Assembly (NCBI GenBank): GCA_020161295.1
Contig: JAIUOA010000001.1
Location: forward strand, 372,001 to 436,000
DNA length: 64,000 bases
Reading direction: 5' to 3'
Source: Bacillota bacterium
Lineage (GTDB): Bacteria; Bacillota; Clostridia; Peptostreptococcales; Acidaminobacteraceae
The notes beneath the pieces were generated by a model that saw only the letters and a program-made list of their open reading frames with translations, was not told where the DNA came from and did no database searches. Within the stretch, counting starts at the first letter, position 1. Every line of letters begins with the position of its first letter. This document shows, piece after piece, positions 1 through 7,783 of the stretch. The translations under genes and the position numbers were made by a program.

Positions 1-1104
1 GTAATACACCATCATTTCTGCAGATTCGAATAACTTTTTATCCTGATAGGCTTTGTTAAGCTCAGTGACGATAAGCGTCTCCTGGCCTGAACGTGACTTC
101 GTCTTTAAATCAAGGCGCATATTCGGGCGATCGAATAGCGGCTTCTCTATGCGGTTCATTCGATCCAGCTTGTTTTGGATACTGGCGGCGCGTTTGAAAA
201 ACTTGCCATTATCTGCACGAATAGCCCAGTCTCTAAGCTCCTTTATGGCCTTTTCCATGGCTGCGATCTGCTTCTGCTGCTCCTTATGATCTTCGAACTG
301 CTTCATCATCAGCTCATCTTTTTGTTTTGAATACGATGAATAATCGCCTTTGAAGGTCATACATTCGCGATCTTCTAGTTCGATGATTTTCGTAACGGTA
401 TGATCGAGGAAATAACGGTCGTGGGAAACGATAATGACGATTCCCTCATACCGCTTAAGATAGTTCTCCAGCCATTCGATGGCATCCAGATCCAAATGGT
501 TCGTCGGCTCATCCAGTAGCAGGATGTCAGGCTGATCCATCAGTATTTTTCCCAGCTCAACGGTGGTTTTTTCACCACCACTCAAAAGGGAAAAAGGCTT
601 TTCTAAAAATGAAGGCGCCAGGTTTAAACCGACACAAATGCGCTGATACTTCTCACGCATTTCAAATCCACCCATGGTCTCAAACTTTGCCGATAAATCG
701 CCGTATTTTTTTAAGAGGCGTTCCAATGCTACGCCCTCCAGATGTTTCATCTCCTCTTCCATTTGACGCATTTCATTTTCTATCTGATGAAGCTCTTGGA
801 AAGCTAGGTTTAATACATCTGAGACCTTTAGGTGGTCCGGATAGTCTGGGATTTGATCCAGATAGGCCACGGTAGCCTCTTTGGGCATGGCAATCCATCC
901 CTCATCATAGCCCAAGCTTTTAGATCCAGGATACGTATTTAGCGTCAATATCCCCGCGATCAGTTTTAAAATCGTACTTTTACCGCTGCCATTTGCACCG
1001 ATAATCCCCACGCATTCACCTGAGTAGATTTGAAAGCTGATATTTTCTAATATGAGATTTGTATCCATATATTTTTTTACATTATTAAATGAGAGTTCGA
1101 ACAT
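1..1104 (-). CDS. ABC-F family ATPase, 5' part (runs off left edge)
   Basis: Soluble tandem-ABC protein of the ABC-F family, which acts on ribosomes rather than in the membrane. About 368 N-terminal codons lie in the window. The first ATPase domain shows Walker A GANGSGKST (near residue 32), signature LSGGEK and Walker B ILLLDEPTNHLDL, followed by the charged inter-domain linker and the start of the second domain. No membrane segments are seen. The ATG at 1104 is preferred over the one at 1113 because AAAGGATGG then has normal spacing. The leader upstream contains a short ORF and an intrinsic terminator, the layout known for antibiotic-resistance ABC-F genes such as vmlR. I therefore infer a ribosome-protection role, perhaps CplR-like. 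A housekeeping ABC-F factor remains possible. Confidence 0.9.
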   Translation of the reverse strand, partial: MFELSFNNVKKYMDTNLILENISFQIYSGECVGIIGANGSGKSTILKLIAGILTLNTYPGSKSLGYDEGWIAMPKEATVAYLDQIPDYPDHLKVSDVLNLAFQELHQIENEMRQMEEEMKHLEGVALERLLKKYGDLSAKFETMGGFEMREKYQRICVGLNLAPSFLEKPFSLLSGGEKTTVELGKILMDQPDILLLDEPTNHLDLDAIEWLENYLKRYEGIVIIVSHDRYFLDHTVTKIIELEDRECMTFKGDYSSYSKQKDELMMKQFEDHKEQQKQIAAMEKAIKELRDWAIRADNGKFFKRAASIQNKLDRMNRIEKPLFDRPNMRLDLKTKSRSGQETLIVTELNKAYQDKKLFESAEMMVYY

Positions 1105-1121
1105 ATTATCCATCCTTTTCT

Positions 1122-1157
1122 ATAAAATAAAAGCGACTGGAATTAATTCCCAGCCGC
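1122..1157 (-). terminator. Leader terminator (attenuator) of the ABC-F gene
   Basis: On the minus strand a 10-11 bp stem (GCGGCTGGGA paired with TTCCAGTCGC, one G-U pair) is followed by TTTTATTTTA. It ends about 18 bases before the start codon of the ABC-F gene and after its promoter. It therefore cannot serve an upstream gene and is best read as a regulated attenuator. Confidence 0.85.
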
Positions 1158-1216
1158 AAAAATCCTATTAAGCCTATCTTACATACCTTAATGGGGTTTC
1201 ACTGTGAACGACATTC

Positions 1217-1314
1217 CTAATTGCTTGCGCGTATGACAAATAAACCTAAAATAGGTTCAGCATACGCCCATCTGGGCCAATTCTTAAATCATTAAGATTG
1301 TTCCTAGCAATTAG
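1217..1314 (-). ncRNA. Structured multi-helix leader RNA of the ABC-F gene
   Basis: In the transcript, CTAATTGC (1307-1314) can pair with GCAATTAG (1217-1224), enclosing three smaller elements. These are TCTTAA/TTAAGA (1282-1297), GCGTATG/CATACGC (1229-1267) and, inside the latter, AACCTA/TAGGTT (1243-1257). An alternative GCCC/GGGC hairpin sits at 1266-1277. The outer helix overlaps the short upstream ORF, so a ribosome there would open it. It does not match a riboswitch class that I recognise. The pairing was found by eye and has not been folded by software. Confidence 0.55.
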
Positions 1315-1324
1315 AAGGTTTCAT
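1304..1324 (-). CDS. Possible leader peptide MKPSNC ahead of the ABC-F gene
   Basis: A six-codon reading frame (ATG at 1324, stop TAG at 1304) lies 12 bases after AAAGGGG. A TTG start four bases earlier would have better spacing and give a different five-residue peptide. Short leader ORFs sense stalled ribosomes upstream of vmlR-type ABC-F genes. The arm 1307-1314 of the leader helix is inside this frame. It is too short to be judged by coding statistics. Confidence 0.45.
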   Translation of the reverse strand: MKPSNC

Positions 1325-1359
1325 ACAAGTGGTGTTCCCCTTTCTTGGATTACAAAATT

Positions 1360-1388
1360 AGGATAACATGCTCAGAATATTCTGGCAA
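1360..1388 (-). promoter_or_regulatory. Sigma-A-type promoter of the ABC-F leader
   Basis: The -35 box TTGCCA (1383-1388), a 17-base spacer and TGT-TATCCT (-10 at 1360-1365, extended TGn) predict a leader of roughly 245 bases before the ABC-F start codon. Confidence 0.65.
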
Positions 1389-1425
1389 GTTACGGTTATA
1401 TTTCATAATGATTCTACTGAAATCA

Positions 1426-3462
1426 TCAATTAAAGCGTTTAAGCAAGGTTGGTAGCAATGTAAGACTTAGGAAACCTGAAAGGATCATGGAAACCCACAT
1501 GAGCGACGACACATAGAAATGGACTTTTAGAGGGGACAGCATGAGCACTGTTAGGCCGATGGAAAAACCAAGGGCGTTGGCGATAATCGGGCGAGCAGAA
1601 AACCCATAGGCGTTTTCCGCTGCTTCATCAGATGATATCCCCTTATTCCTAAAACCTTGATAGATTGAAGTAAAATGGATGGCATAGTCGATTCCCACAC
1701 CGATGGTGATGGAGAATAATGTCGCCGTAAATAGATTAAGTGAAATGCCGGAAAATCCAAGGAATGCAAATAAGAATAAGGTAGTGATGAGGATCGGTAT
1801 TATGGCGATCAGGCTTGGTGTGAAACGCTTTAAGCTGAGTAAAAGCGATACGAATACGAGACCAAAGGCAATCCCTAAGCTTAGTCCTTGACCACTGATC
1901 ATGTTCTGGTTAAGCTCATACATCATGAGTTGTGTGCCCGCAAGTTTAACATCGTTATCCACTGTAAGGGCAATCAAATTTTCGATTGTTTCATTTTTCA
2001 GGTCTACCGGGAAGATGATGACCTTAATGTAGTCTTCACTTACCAGCTCTTTATACACTGACTCAGACTGAAGCATCTGGATCATTTGAGGACGTTTTGC
2101 AGCCTCTAAATTTTCAGGCATTATCGACTTTACGACTTTATGGATGGAGAGTGTTTTAGAGATATGGGTATCCGCCTCCAGCAATTCAGTATAGGTGTTT
2201 ACTTTTTCCACAACCGCTGGATCAAATGGGTCGCCATTATGAGGAATCAGAGCAAAGATGGGAATCGTCCCTTCATTGATTTGCATGATTTTTTCAAAAC
2301 TCTTTGAAACATCTGTGGAATCCTTATACATCATAAGCTGGTTGAACTCTGTATTGATCATTGGTAAACCAAATATCGAAATGAGGATCATCAGCACAGT
2401 AATTATCAGTGAAGGGGTTCCCCATAGCTTTTTAAATGGAAAATCCAAATGTTTGCCACTGGCTTTCTTACGGATATCTAGGTGTTCAAAACTATTGATC
2501 AGCGGGATTATTAACCAGGTGGCCACACCCGCTAAGGCGATTCCCAAAGAGGCATAGAGCGCTAAATCGTGAATGGCCGTGGTATTCATAAACATCAAAG
2601 AAACAAAACCAGCCACAGAAGTGACAGTAGTGATGACCATAGGAATCCCTACCATGCTTAAAGCATAGGTGAGGCTATCACGCATGTCATGTCCATCCTC
2701 TAGGTGTTCCTGAATATGCGAGATGAAATGGAGACCATCTGCACTACCGATGATGATGGTGAAAATCGGTGCCAGTACTGTTAAAACAGATACTTGATTT
2801 CCCATCAATCCTACGAAGCCCAGTGTCCATAATGCAGCGATACCTGCAGGCATGATGGATAAAAGCGTCCCCTTAACCGATCGCATTTGAAGTCTAAAAA
2901 TATTAAACAGGATAAAAAGTGCAGATGGTGGAATGAACAATAGAATGAGCAGCAAATAATCGAAAATTTTATTTTGCATGTACGCATTACCACTCATATA
3001 AAACGTTAATTCTTTTTCTTCAAGTAACGTCTCTATCGACTTCAAATCGTCGAAGTCGAATGACTGGTTCGGAAAAATGGTGATGATGCCATAATCCACA
3101 CCGTCGATGGTTTTTATGGGAGATAATGCCGTGTTCATATTCACGGGTAATTTTGAATGACCACTAAGCCCTTTAACAAATGAGACGCCCTCAAGCGCAG
3201 CAATATCCGCTTCAAACTGTTCTATCTCACTTCTTCGTTCAATAGCGTCTTCAATCATGACGATGGTTTGATCGGAGGTTGGAAACTGATCTTCCAGGAT
3301 ACTTAAGTTTTCTAGATACTCGCTGTCAGACACCTTGAACACGTCAAAGGAAGTTTCGATCTTCAGCTGAAAGACACCGTATAGGGCCAATAGGTTCAAT
3401 AGAATAAAAAGTGCTAAAAATTTCTTTTGATGCTTATAGATTAAATCGATGTAAGCTCTCAT
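1426..3462 (-). CDS. RND-family exporter of the HAE3/MMPL type
   Basis: Inner-membrane RND transporter of 678 residues. It has one N-terminal membrane helix, an external loop, a bundle of helices, a second external loop and a second bundle, the usual duplicated RND plan. Conserved intramembrane acidic motifs GSADGLHF (near 240) and GVGIDYAIHF (near 590) match the proton-relay positions of MMPL/HAE3 proteins. The ATG at 3462 follows GGAGGAAGAC and is chosen over an upstream in-frame start inside the preceding gene. It lies 11 bases after the TetR gene, so the two are co-transcribed and the regulator probably controls this exporter. Substrate unknown; hopanoid, lipid or drug export are the family precedents. 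Confidence 0.88.
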   Translation of the reverse strand: MRAYIDLIYKHQKKFLALFILLNLLALYGVFQLKIETSFDVFKVSDSEYLENLSILEDQFPTSDQTIVMIEDAIERRSEIEQFEADIAALEGVSFVKGLSGHSKLPVNMNTALSPIKTIDGVDYGIITIFPNQSFDFDDLKSIETLLEEKELTFYMSGNAYMQNKIFDYLLLILLFIPPSALFILFNIFRLQMRSVKGTLLSIMPAGIAALWTLGFVGLMGNQVSVLTVLAPIFTIIIGSADGLHFISHIQEHLEDGHDMRDSLTYALSMVGIPMVITTVTSVAGFVSLMFMNTTAIHDLALYASLGIALAGVATWLIIPLINSFEHLDIRKKASGKHLDFPFKKLWGTPSLIITVLMILISIFGLPMINTEFNQLMMYKDSTDVSKSFEKIMQINEGTIPIFALIPHNGDPFDPAVVEKVNTYTELLEADTHISKTLSIHKVVKSIMPENLEAAKRPQMIQMLQSESVYKELVSEDYIKVIIFPVDLKNETIENLIALTVDNDVKLAGTQLMMYELNQNMISGQGLSLGIAFGLVFVSLLLSLKRFTPSLIAIIPILITTLFLFAFLGFSGISLNLFTATLFSITIGVGIDYAIHFTSIYQGFRNKGISSDEAAENAYGFSARPIIANALGFSIGLTVLMLSPLKVHFYVSSLMWVSMILSGFLSLTLLPTLLKRFN

Positions 3463-3473
3463 GTCTTCCTCCA

Positions 3474-4124
3474 CTAGGCGCGTATGCCTTCCAAATAGCT
3501 GTCGATCAGCTGGCTGATCCATTCTTCTTCGTTCAGGTTTTGATACGCCTCACTAAGCGCGAAAACCCAAATAAAATCCATTAATACCACTTTGAGAAAA
3601 CGCCTCATTAAAATCGCATTCTCAATGGGCTTAATCTGACCGCTCTCTTTATAGTGGTCAAATTGCTCATAAAAAAACCGTGTGATATCGCCACTATGGG
3701 CTTTCAGTAAATCTGCCCTAAGTGCATCATTATAGATCAGTTCCTTCACAAAAACTTTAAATACGTCATGATTCTTTCTCACAAAGGTCAATCGGTTCAA
3801 AATGAAAAAACGCATCAGGGATTCGAAGGTCGGAAACGATTGCGCATTGAGTTTAGAGAATATCTCTTTTTTCATCACGGGTAACATGACATTGATGAAT
3901 TTGAGCAAAATACTAAGCAGTAAATGCTCCTTTGTTTTATAGTGCTTAAAAATGGTCCCCTCAGAGACATTGGCCTTAGTGGCGATCGCCTTCGTGCTCG
4001 TGTTTGCGAATCCGCGCTCAGCGAAAAGGGTAATCGCCGCCTCGTCTATTTGGCTCAATTTTTCGGTTTCCCGCTTACTGACCCGCGTTTGCTCTAGGAG
4101 TTCTTCGATGATATTTTTATTCAT
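3474..4124 (-). CDS. TetR/AcrR-family transcriptional regulator
   Basis: Repressor-type protein of 216 residues. The N-terminal helix-turn-helix lies at about residues 43-62 (STKAIATKANVSEGTIFKHY), followed by an all-helical ligand domain typical of the family. The start at 4124 follows GAGGTG at good spacing. A perfect inverted repeat, GTGAGT-AATC-ACTCAC, sits just upstream over the transcription start region, so autoregulation is likely. It is the first gene of a two-gene operon with the RND exporter. Ligand unknown. Confidence 0.9.
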   Translation of the reverse strand: MNKNIIEELLEQTRVSKRETEKLSQIDEAAITLFAERGFANTSTKAIATKANVSEGTIFKHYKTKEHLLLSILLKFINVMLPVMKKEIFSKLNAQSFPTFESLMRFFILNRLTFVRKNHDVFKVFVKELIYNDALRADLLKAHSGDITRFFYEQFDHYKESGQIKPIENAILMRRFLKVVLMDFIWVFALSEAYQNLNEEEWISQLIDSYLEGIRA

Positions 4125-4144
4125 AAGACACCTCAAGAAAAATA

Positions 4145-4160
4145 GTGAGTAATCACTCAC
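4145..4160. promoter_or_regulatory. TetR-type operator (inverted repeat 6-4-6)
   Basis: GTGAGT and ACTCAC are separated by AATC and lie between the predicted -10 box and the tetR start codon. TGAGT...ACTCA palindromes are typical TetR-family operators. Confidence 0.7.
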
Positions 4161-4165
4161 AATTT

Positions 4166-4193
4166 ATTTTACGCTTTTCTCTATAAATTGCAA
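4166..4193 (-). promoter_or_regulatory. Promoter of the TetR-RND operon
   Basis: TTGCAA (4188-4193), a 16-base spacer and TAAAAT (4166-4171), immediately upstream of the operator. Confidence 0.6.
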
Positions 4194-4221
4194 CAAAAAA
4201 AGAGACTTTCGTCTCTTTTAT
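4194..4221 (-). terminator. Intrinsic terminator after the small gene at 4255
   Basis: AAAGAGAC/GTCTCTTT hairpin with loop GAAA, followed on the minus strand by seven T residues. It separates this gene from the TetR promoter. Confidence 0.85.
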
Positions 4222-4254
4222 TTTAAAGTCATTATAAACGGTTACCGCTTTTCA

Positions 4255-4569
4255 TTAATGTGCCACTTCGTTTGCATACAGCCCTTGATGGTACTCACTG
4301 GACCACATGGACGCTTCAAAATTAAGTTTTTTTAGTTTGAGTTCAATCGTGTCCATACACACATGACCTCTGGTCTCCATAAAGAGTTCCTGAGGGAGTT
4401 TGATGTGAAGCCCCAGTTCAATCGCTCTAATCGTTCGCTCGATGCCGTCTTCTATGTTGATTTTTTCAAAAGCTTCCATTATAGATTGCTTCTGTTTTTC
4501 GCCGAGCTTCGTCGAAAAGAGATGTTCAATATAATCGAAAATTGCTGAAAAAAGTTCCATCTTATGCAT
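4255..4569 (-). CDS. Small hypothetical protein, 104 aa
   Basis: I do not recognise this protein. It is soluble, mixed alpha-helical, without a signal peptide or membrane segment. It starts at ATG 4569 after GGGGGGA with 7-base spacing; a second ATG follows three codons later. The C-terminal half carries scattered Trp, His and Cys (GHVCMDT, SMWSSEYHQG), but these form no clear metal motif. It has its own terminator and is flanked by intergenic DNA on both sides, so it is probably monocistronic. The good ribosome binding site and terminator support a real gene. Confidence 0.7.
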   Translation of the reverse strand: MHKMELFSAIFDYIEHLFSTKLGEKQKQSIMEAFEKINIEDGIERTIRAIELGLHIKLPQELFMETRGHVCMDTIELKLKKLNFEASMWSSEYHQGLYANEVAH

Positions 4570-4729
4570 AACATGTCCCCCCATTAGGTCGTATTGGCTG
4601 ATGCCTACTCAATTAACATCATACCACATCTTGTACTAATTTCAAAACATGTTTGCAAGATTTTTTGAATTTTTTTCATTTTTCGCTTTTAATTTGTTAA
4701 TTTTTTTGCACATCGGCTGAATATTCAGT

Positions 4730-5257
4730 TTATAGCGTTTCCATGACAGCCTCAAGTGGCATCACATCGGCATATCTTCCGTTCCAAATTCGGCGCTCGT
4801 AATAATCGATGAGATTCTCCGCCTTTAGCACATCGTTATCGAACGATGAGTGACAGCCTTTAGGAATGATGACTTTATAGCCGAGATCAAAAGCGCTTCT
4901 AAGCGTCGCGTCGATGCAGTACTCCGTTTGCATGCCTGTCAAAACGATACGGCCGACGCCTTGTGCCTTAAGGTATTCATGAAGGTTTGTCTTATGAAAT
5001 GCGCTGTTGAATTGTTTATCGACGATTTTCTCATCCTCACGTGGCTCAATACTATGGTGAATTTGCCACGATTCCGTTCCCACCTCAAACTCAGTTCCTA
5101 CACCGTCGTCATGCCTCACGTACACGATATCCGTGCCGTTTCTTCTGGCATTTTCAGCGAGTTGCTTGATGCTACCGAGGAGTGTTTGAAGTTCATAAGG
5201 ATTTTCATTTACGAGTGCGTTTTGTACATCGACGATCATCAGTACTGTTTTTTTCAT
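4730..5257 (-). CDS. Isochorismatase-family cysteine hydrolase
   Basis: Cytoplasmic alpha/beta hydrolase of the nicotinamidase/isochorismatase superfamily, 175 residues. The predicted catalytic triad is Asp10 (IVDVQNA), Lys81 (DKQFNSAF) and Cys114 (GMQTEYC), with the usual cis-peptide GM just before the Cys. The ATG at 5257 follows GGAGGCGCTT; the ATG four codons upstream would overlap that site. It lies 23 bases after a GNAT gene and is probably co-transcribed. Family members hydrolyse amides or N-carbamoyl compounds; the substrate here cannot be told. Confidence 0.9.
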   Translation of the reverse strand: MKKTVLMIVDVQNALVNENPYELQTLLGSIKQLAENARRNGTDIVYVRHDDGVGTEFEVGTESWQIHHSIEPREDEKIVDKQFNSAFHKTNLHEYLKAQGVGRIVLTGMQTEYCIDATLRSAFDLGYKVIIPKGCHSSFDNDVLKAENLIDYYERRIWNGRYADVMPLEAVMETL

Positions 5258-5280
5258 AAGCGCCTCCATGTTTTATCTTT

Positions 5281-5778
5281 TTATAACATCAGCTGCCAAT
5301 ATCCCGTGTTGATCCATTTGCCGTGCTTAAATCCTGCCTCTGAAAACTCCGCCACTTTTTTAAAGCCCAATTTTTCGTGTAATGCGGTGCTGTTTTCATT
5401 GGGCATAGAAATGCCCGCCATTACCGTATGCATACCCAAATCCTTAAGCCTACCCAACAATTCCATGTAAAGTTTTTTTCCGATACCTCGACCGATGTGT
5501 GTCTGCTTTACATAGACCGTCGATTCCACCGAGTAACGGTAAGCGGCTCTCACCCGCCACTTCGTGGCGTAAGCGTATCCCACAATCTCACCGTCTACTT
5601 CATAAACGAGCCACGGCAACCGTTCCGTAACATCTTTGATGCGCCCTGCCATATCCGCATCACTTACGGCTTCTTCTTCAAAGGTTACCACTGACCCTAA
5701 CACATAGGGATTATAAATTTCACAAATACGCGTTGCATCTTCGGGTACAGCACTTCGAATGATACTGCTTAACGACAT
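5281..5778 (-). CDS. GNAT acetyltransferase, phosphinothricin/MnaT type
   Basis: Acetyl-CoA-dependent N-acetyltransferase of 165 residues. The acetyl-CoA loop is QTHIGRGIG (residues 92-100), followed by GKKLYMELL. The N-terminal ICEIYNPYV and VTFEEE segments are characteristic of the PAT/YwnH/MnaT branch, which acetylates methionine sulfone/sulfoximine-like or phosphinothricin-like amino acids. The start at 5778 follows GGGAGGTTTT. The terminator of the upstream HAD gene ends immediately before this ribosome binding site, so expression may rely on read-through or on a promoter hidden in the 80-base gap. Confidence 0.9.
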   Translation of the reverse strand: MSLSSIIRSAVPEDATRICEIYNPYVLGSVVTFEEEAVSDADMAGRIKDVTERLPWLVYEVDGEIVGYAYATKWRVRAAYRYSVESTVYVKQTHIGRGIGKKLYMELLGRLKDLGMHTVMAGISMPNENSTALHEKLGFKKVAEFSEAGFKHGKWINTGYWQLML

Positions 5779-5787
5779 AAAACCTCC

Positions 5788-5830
5788 CAAAAATAAAGAC
5801 CGAATGGACAATAGTTCTACATTCGGCCTT
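5788..5830 (-). terminator. Terminator between the HAD and GNAT genes
   Basis: GGCCGAATG pairs with CATTCGGTC (arms 5820-5830 and 5796-5806) and is followed by TTTATTTTT. The T tract abuts the GNAT ribosome binding site. Confidence 0.85.
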
Positions 5831-5859
5831 AAAAATCCTCTATTTATTTTCGGTGTTTC

Positions 5860-6675
5860 TTAACCACATGATTTCAGCATGAACGTCTCGATGACCTTTG
5901 CCACGCCGTCCTGTTCATTTGTATCGGTGATATGGTTGGCCACCGCTTTTACATAGTCATAGGCATTGCCCATGGCGACGCCAAGTCCCGCATATTCAAT
6001 CATGGCGAGGTCATTTCCTGCATCCCCCACACAAATCACTTCACCTGGCCCTATGGATTTGAGTTTAGCGATGGCATCTACACCAACCCCTTTACTGACC
6101 GACTTATTTAAAAATTCCAGAAAAATCGGTGCACTTCGAACGACGGTGTATTGTTCATGAAGGATTTGAGGAATCATGCGCTCAACCTCATCCAGCTTTT
6201 CCTTAGCATCCACGAACATGACCTTGACGATGGTCTCGTCCAGTGGAAAATCCGCCACATCGCATTTGACGATCTCGATGTGATTTAAATCTGCCTCGAC
6301 CTGTGTGTAAGGATTATGGACCGGTGTGGTCACGTAGGATTCCGTTAGCGCCTGGATATGGACGCCATAAATCTTGCTGAGCTCATATAAGGACTGATAA
6401 TCCTCATGGGTCACCGACTGTCTTAAAATCACTTCACCCGTACTGACATTCTGGACGAGTGCGCCATTAAAGGCCACCACGTAATCTTCATGGGTATTAA
6501 GCTCAAGGTCTTCCAGCATGTGTTTAATGCCCACCAGCGGGCGTCCGGTGGCAATCACCACTGATTTCCCCTTAGCGCGAGCCGCTTTAATCGCTTTTCG
6601 ATTTCTAGGTGAAACTTCTTTCTTATTATTTAAAAGTGTGCCATCCATGTCCAGTGCAATCAATTGATAGTTCAT
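5860..6675 (-). CDS. Cof-type HAD-IIB phosphatase
   Basis: HAD-superfamily phosphatase of the Cof/YidA group, 271 residues. Motif I is DMDGT (Asp9 nucleophile, Asp11), motif II lies in VVIATGRP, and the C-terminal GDAGNDLAMIE carries the Mg-binding aspartates. The IIB cap domain occupies the middle, about residues 85-190. Relatives dephosphorylate sugar phosphates or flavin/pyridoxal phosphates. The start follows GAGAGGGTTT. It has its own terminator, with another terminator upstream, so it is likely a single-gene unit. Confidence 0.93.
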   Translation of the reverse strand: MNYQLIALDMDGTLLNNKKEVSPRNRKAIKAARAKGKSVVIATGRPLVGIKHMLEDLELNTHEDYVVAFNGALVQNVSTGEVILRQSVTHEDYQSLYELSKIYGVHIQALTESYVTTPVHNPYTQVEADLNHIEIVKCDVADFPLDETIVKVMFVDAKEKLDEVERMIPQILHEQYTVVRSAPIFLEFLNKSVSKGVGVDAIAKLKSIGPGEVICVGDAGNDLAMIEYAGLGVAMGNAYDYVKAVANHITDTNEQDGVAKVIETFMLKSCG

Positions 6676-6738
6676 AAACCCTCTCTTATTTAAGTGGACT
6701 TAAATAGTCCCGCGTAATTTTATTTGTCCCGTATAACC

Positions 6739-6783
6739 TATAAAATAACACAAATAGTCGCTAAAATCAACGCTATTTGTGTT
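6739..6783 (-). terminator. Terminator after the Gfo/Idh gene
   Basis: Perfect 11-bp stem AACACAAATAG/CTATTTGTGTT followed by ATTTTAT on the minus strand. Confidence 0.85.
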
Positions 6784-6793
6784 AATCCTTTAA

Positions 6794-7783
6794 TCACGCC
6801 TTCATATCCATTTGATATACGAGTCCAATTTCCTTGCGAATACGATCAAGGGTTTCCATCAGATTTAATGTGAACTGATGTGGCACTTTATCATTTTGAG
6901 TTTTCATCGAAATCAAGTCTTCACATAGGGCACTTGCCTCATGGTGATAGCCCTGTTGCTGATTTTCAGTAGGGTCTGCCTTGAAAGAAAGCATCTTCGC
7001 ATCGAGATGGCAGTACGCTTCATCCGCCATCCAGAAGGATGGGAGTTCCACATATCCTCTTTCGCCATATACGCGAAGTGAGTTTACCATCTGCGTTTCG
7101 ATGGAGGCGTTCAGCGTGGCCATGACACCATTTTCATAAGTAAGGATCATAGAGGTGGTGCCATCGACATGGGTGTCGGTCATTTTTGCGCAAGCCCTAA
7201 TTTGCTTTGGTACGCCGTTCATCAGTCGGTTTGAAATCAAGACAGGATATATGCCCACATCTAAAAGTGCACCCCCACCGAGCGCAGGATTCAATAAACG
7301 TCCATTTGGATCGTTATTGCCCACGAAGCCAAAGTTTGCCTCGATGGCTTTTATTTCTCCGATTTCACCAGCTTCGATCCATTTTAAAGCCCTATTTATC
7401 GAGGGGAGAAACAGTGTCCATAATGCTTCCATGATGAAAAGTCCTTTTGACTGTGCTAGCCTGAAAACGGCCTCAGCCTCTGCTTTATTCATGGCAAACG
7501 GTTTTTCGCAAATCACGTGTTTTCCCGCTTGTAAAGCTAAAACAGCACCCTCGGCATGTAACGAATGGGGTGTGGCCACATAGACCACATCGATGCCTGG
7601 ATCATTTAAAAAAGCATCCAAATCATCGTAGATCATATCCACCTGGTGACGTGTGCAAAAGTCCGTAACGCGCATGAGGTTTCGTCCATATGCGGCAACA
7701 CATTTTGCCTGAGGAACCATTTTAAGATCCGATACAAACTTTTCAGCGATGGCACCTGCCCCTAATACTCCGAAATTAATCAT
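6794..7783 (-). CDS. Gfo/Idh/MocA-family NAD(P)-dependent oxidoreductase
   Basis: Cytoplasmic dehydrogenase of 329 residues. The N-terminal Rossmann domain has GVLGAGAIA (residues 5-13), followed by the family motif CEKPFA near residue 94 and a C-terminal substrate/dimer domain. The reaction is probably oxidation or reduction of a sugar or trans-dihydrodiol-like substrate. The ATG at 7783 follows AAGGAGGCAAC and overlaps the stop of the upstream membrane gene by four bases (ATGA), so the two are translationally coupled. A longer in-frame reading exists upstream but would overlap that gene. Substrate unknown. Confidence 0.93.
   Translation of the reverse strand: MINFGVLGAGAIAEKFVSDLKMVPQAKCVAAYGRNLMRVTDFCTRHQVDMIYDDLDAFLNDPGIDVVYVATPHSLHAEGAVLALQAGKHVICEKPFAMNKAEAEAVFRLAQSKGLFIMEALWTLFLPSINRALKWIEAGEIGEIKAIEANFGFVGNNDPNGRLLNPALGGGALLDVGIYPVLISNRLMNGVPKQIRACAKMTDTHVDGTTSMILTYENGVMATLNASIETQMVNSLRVYGERGYVELPSFWMADEAYCHLDAKMLSFKADPTENQQQGYHHEASALCEDLISMKTQNDKVPHQFTLNLMETLDRIRKEIGLVYQMDMKA

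Noticed and set aside
1290..1300. Second mini-frame ATG ATT TAA in the ABC-F leader
   Set aside because: Two codons only; cannot be told from chance although AGGA lies upstream.
4850..5470. Plus-strand open frame of 206 codons
   Set aside because: It is antisense to the isochorismatase-like and GNAT genes, both of which have intact catalytic motifs and ribosome binding sites. No family resemblance in the plus-strand translation.
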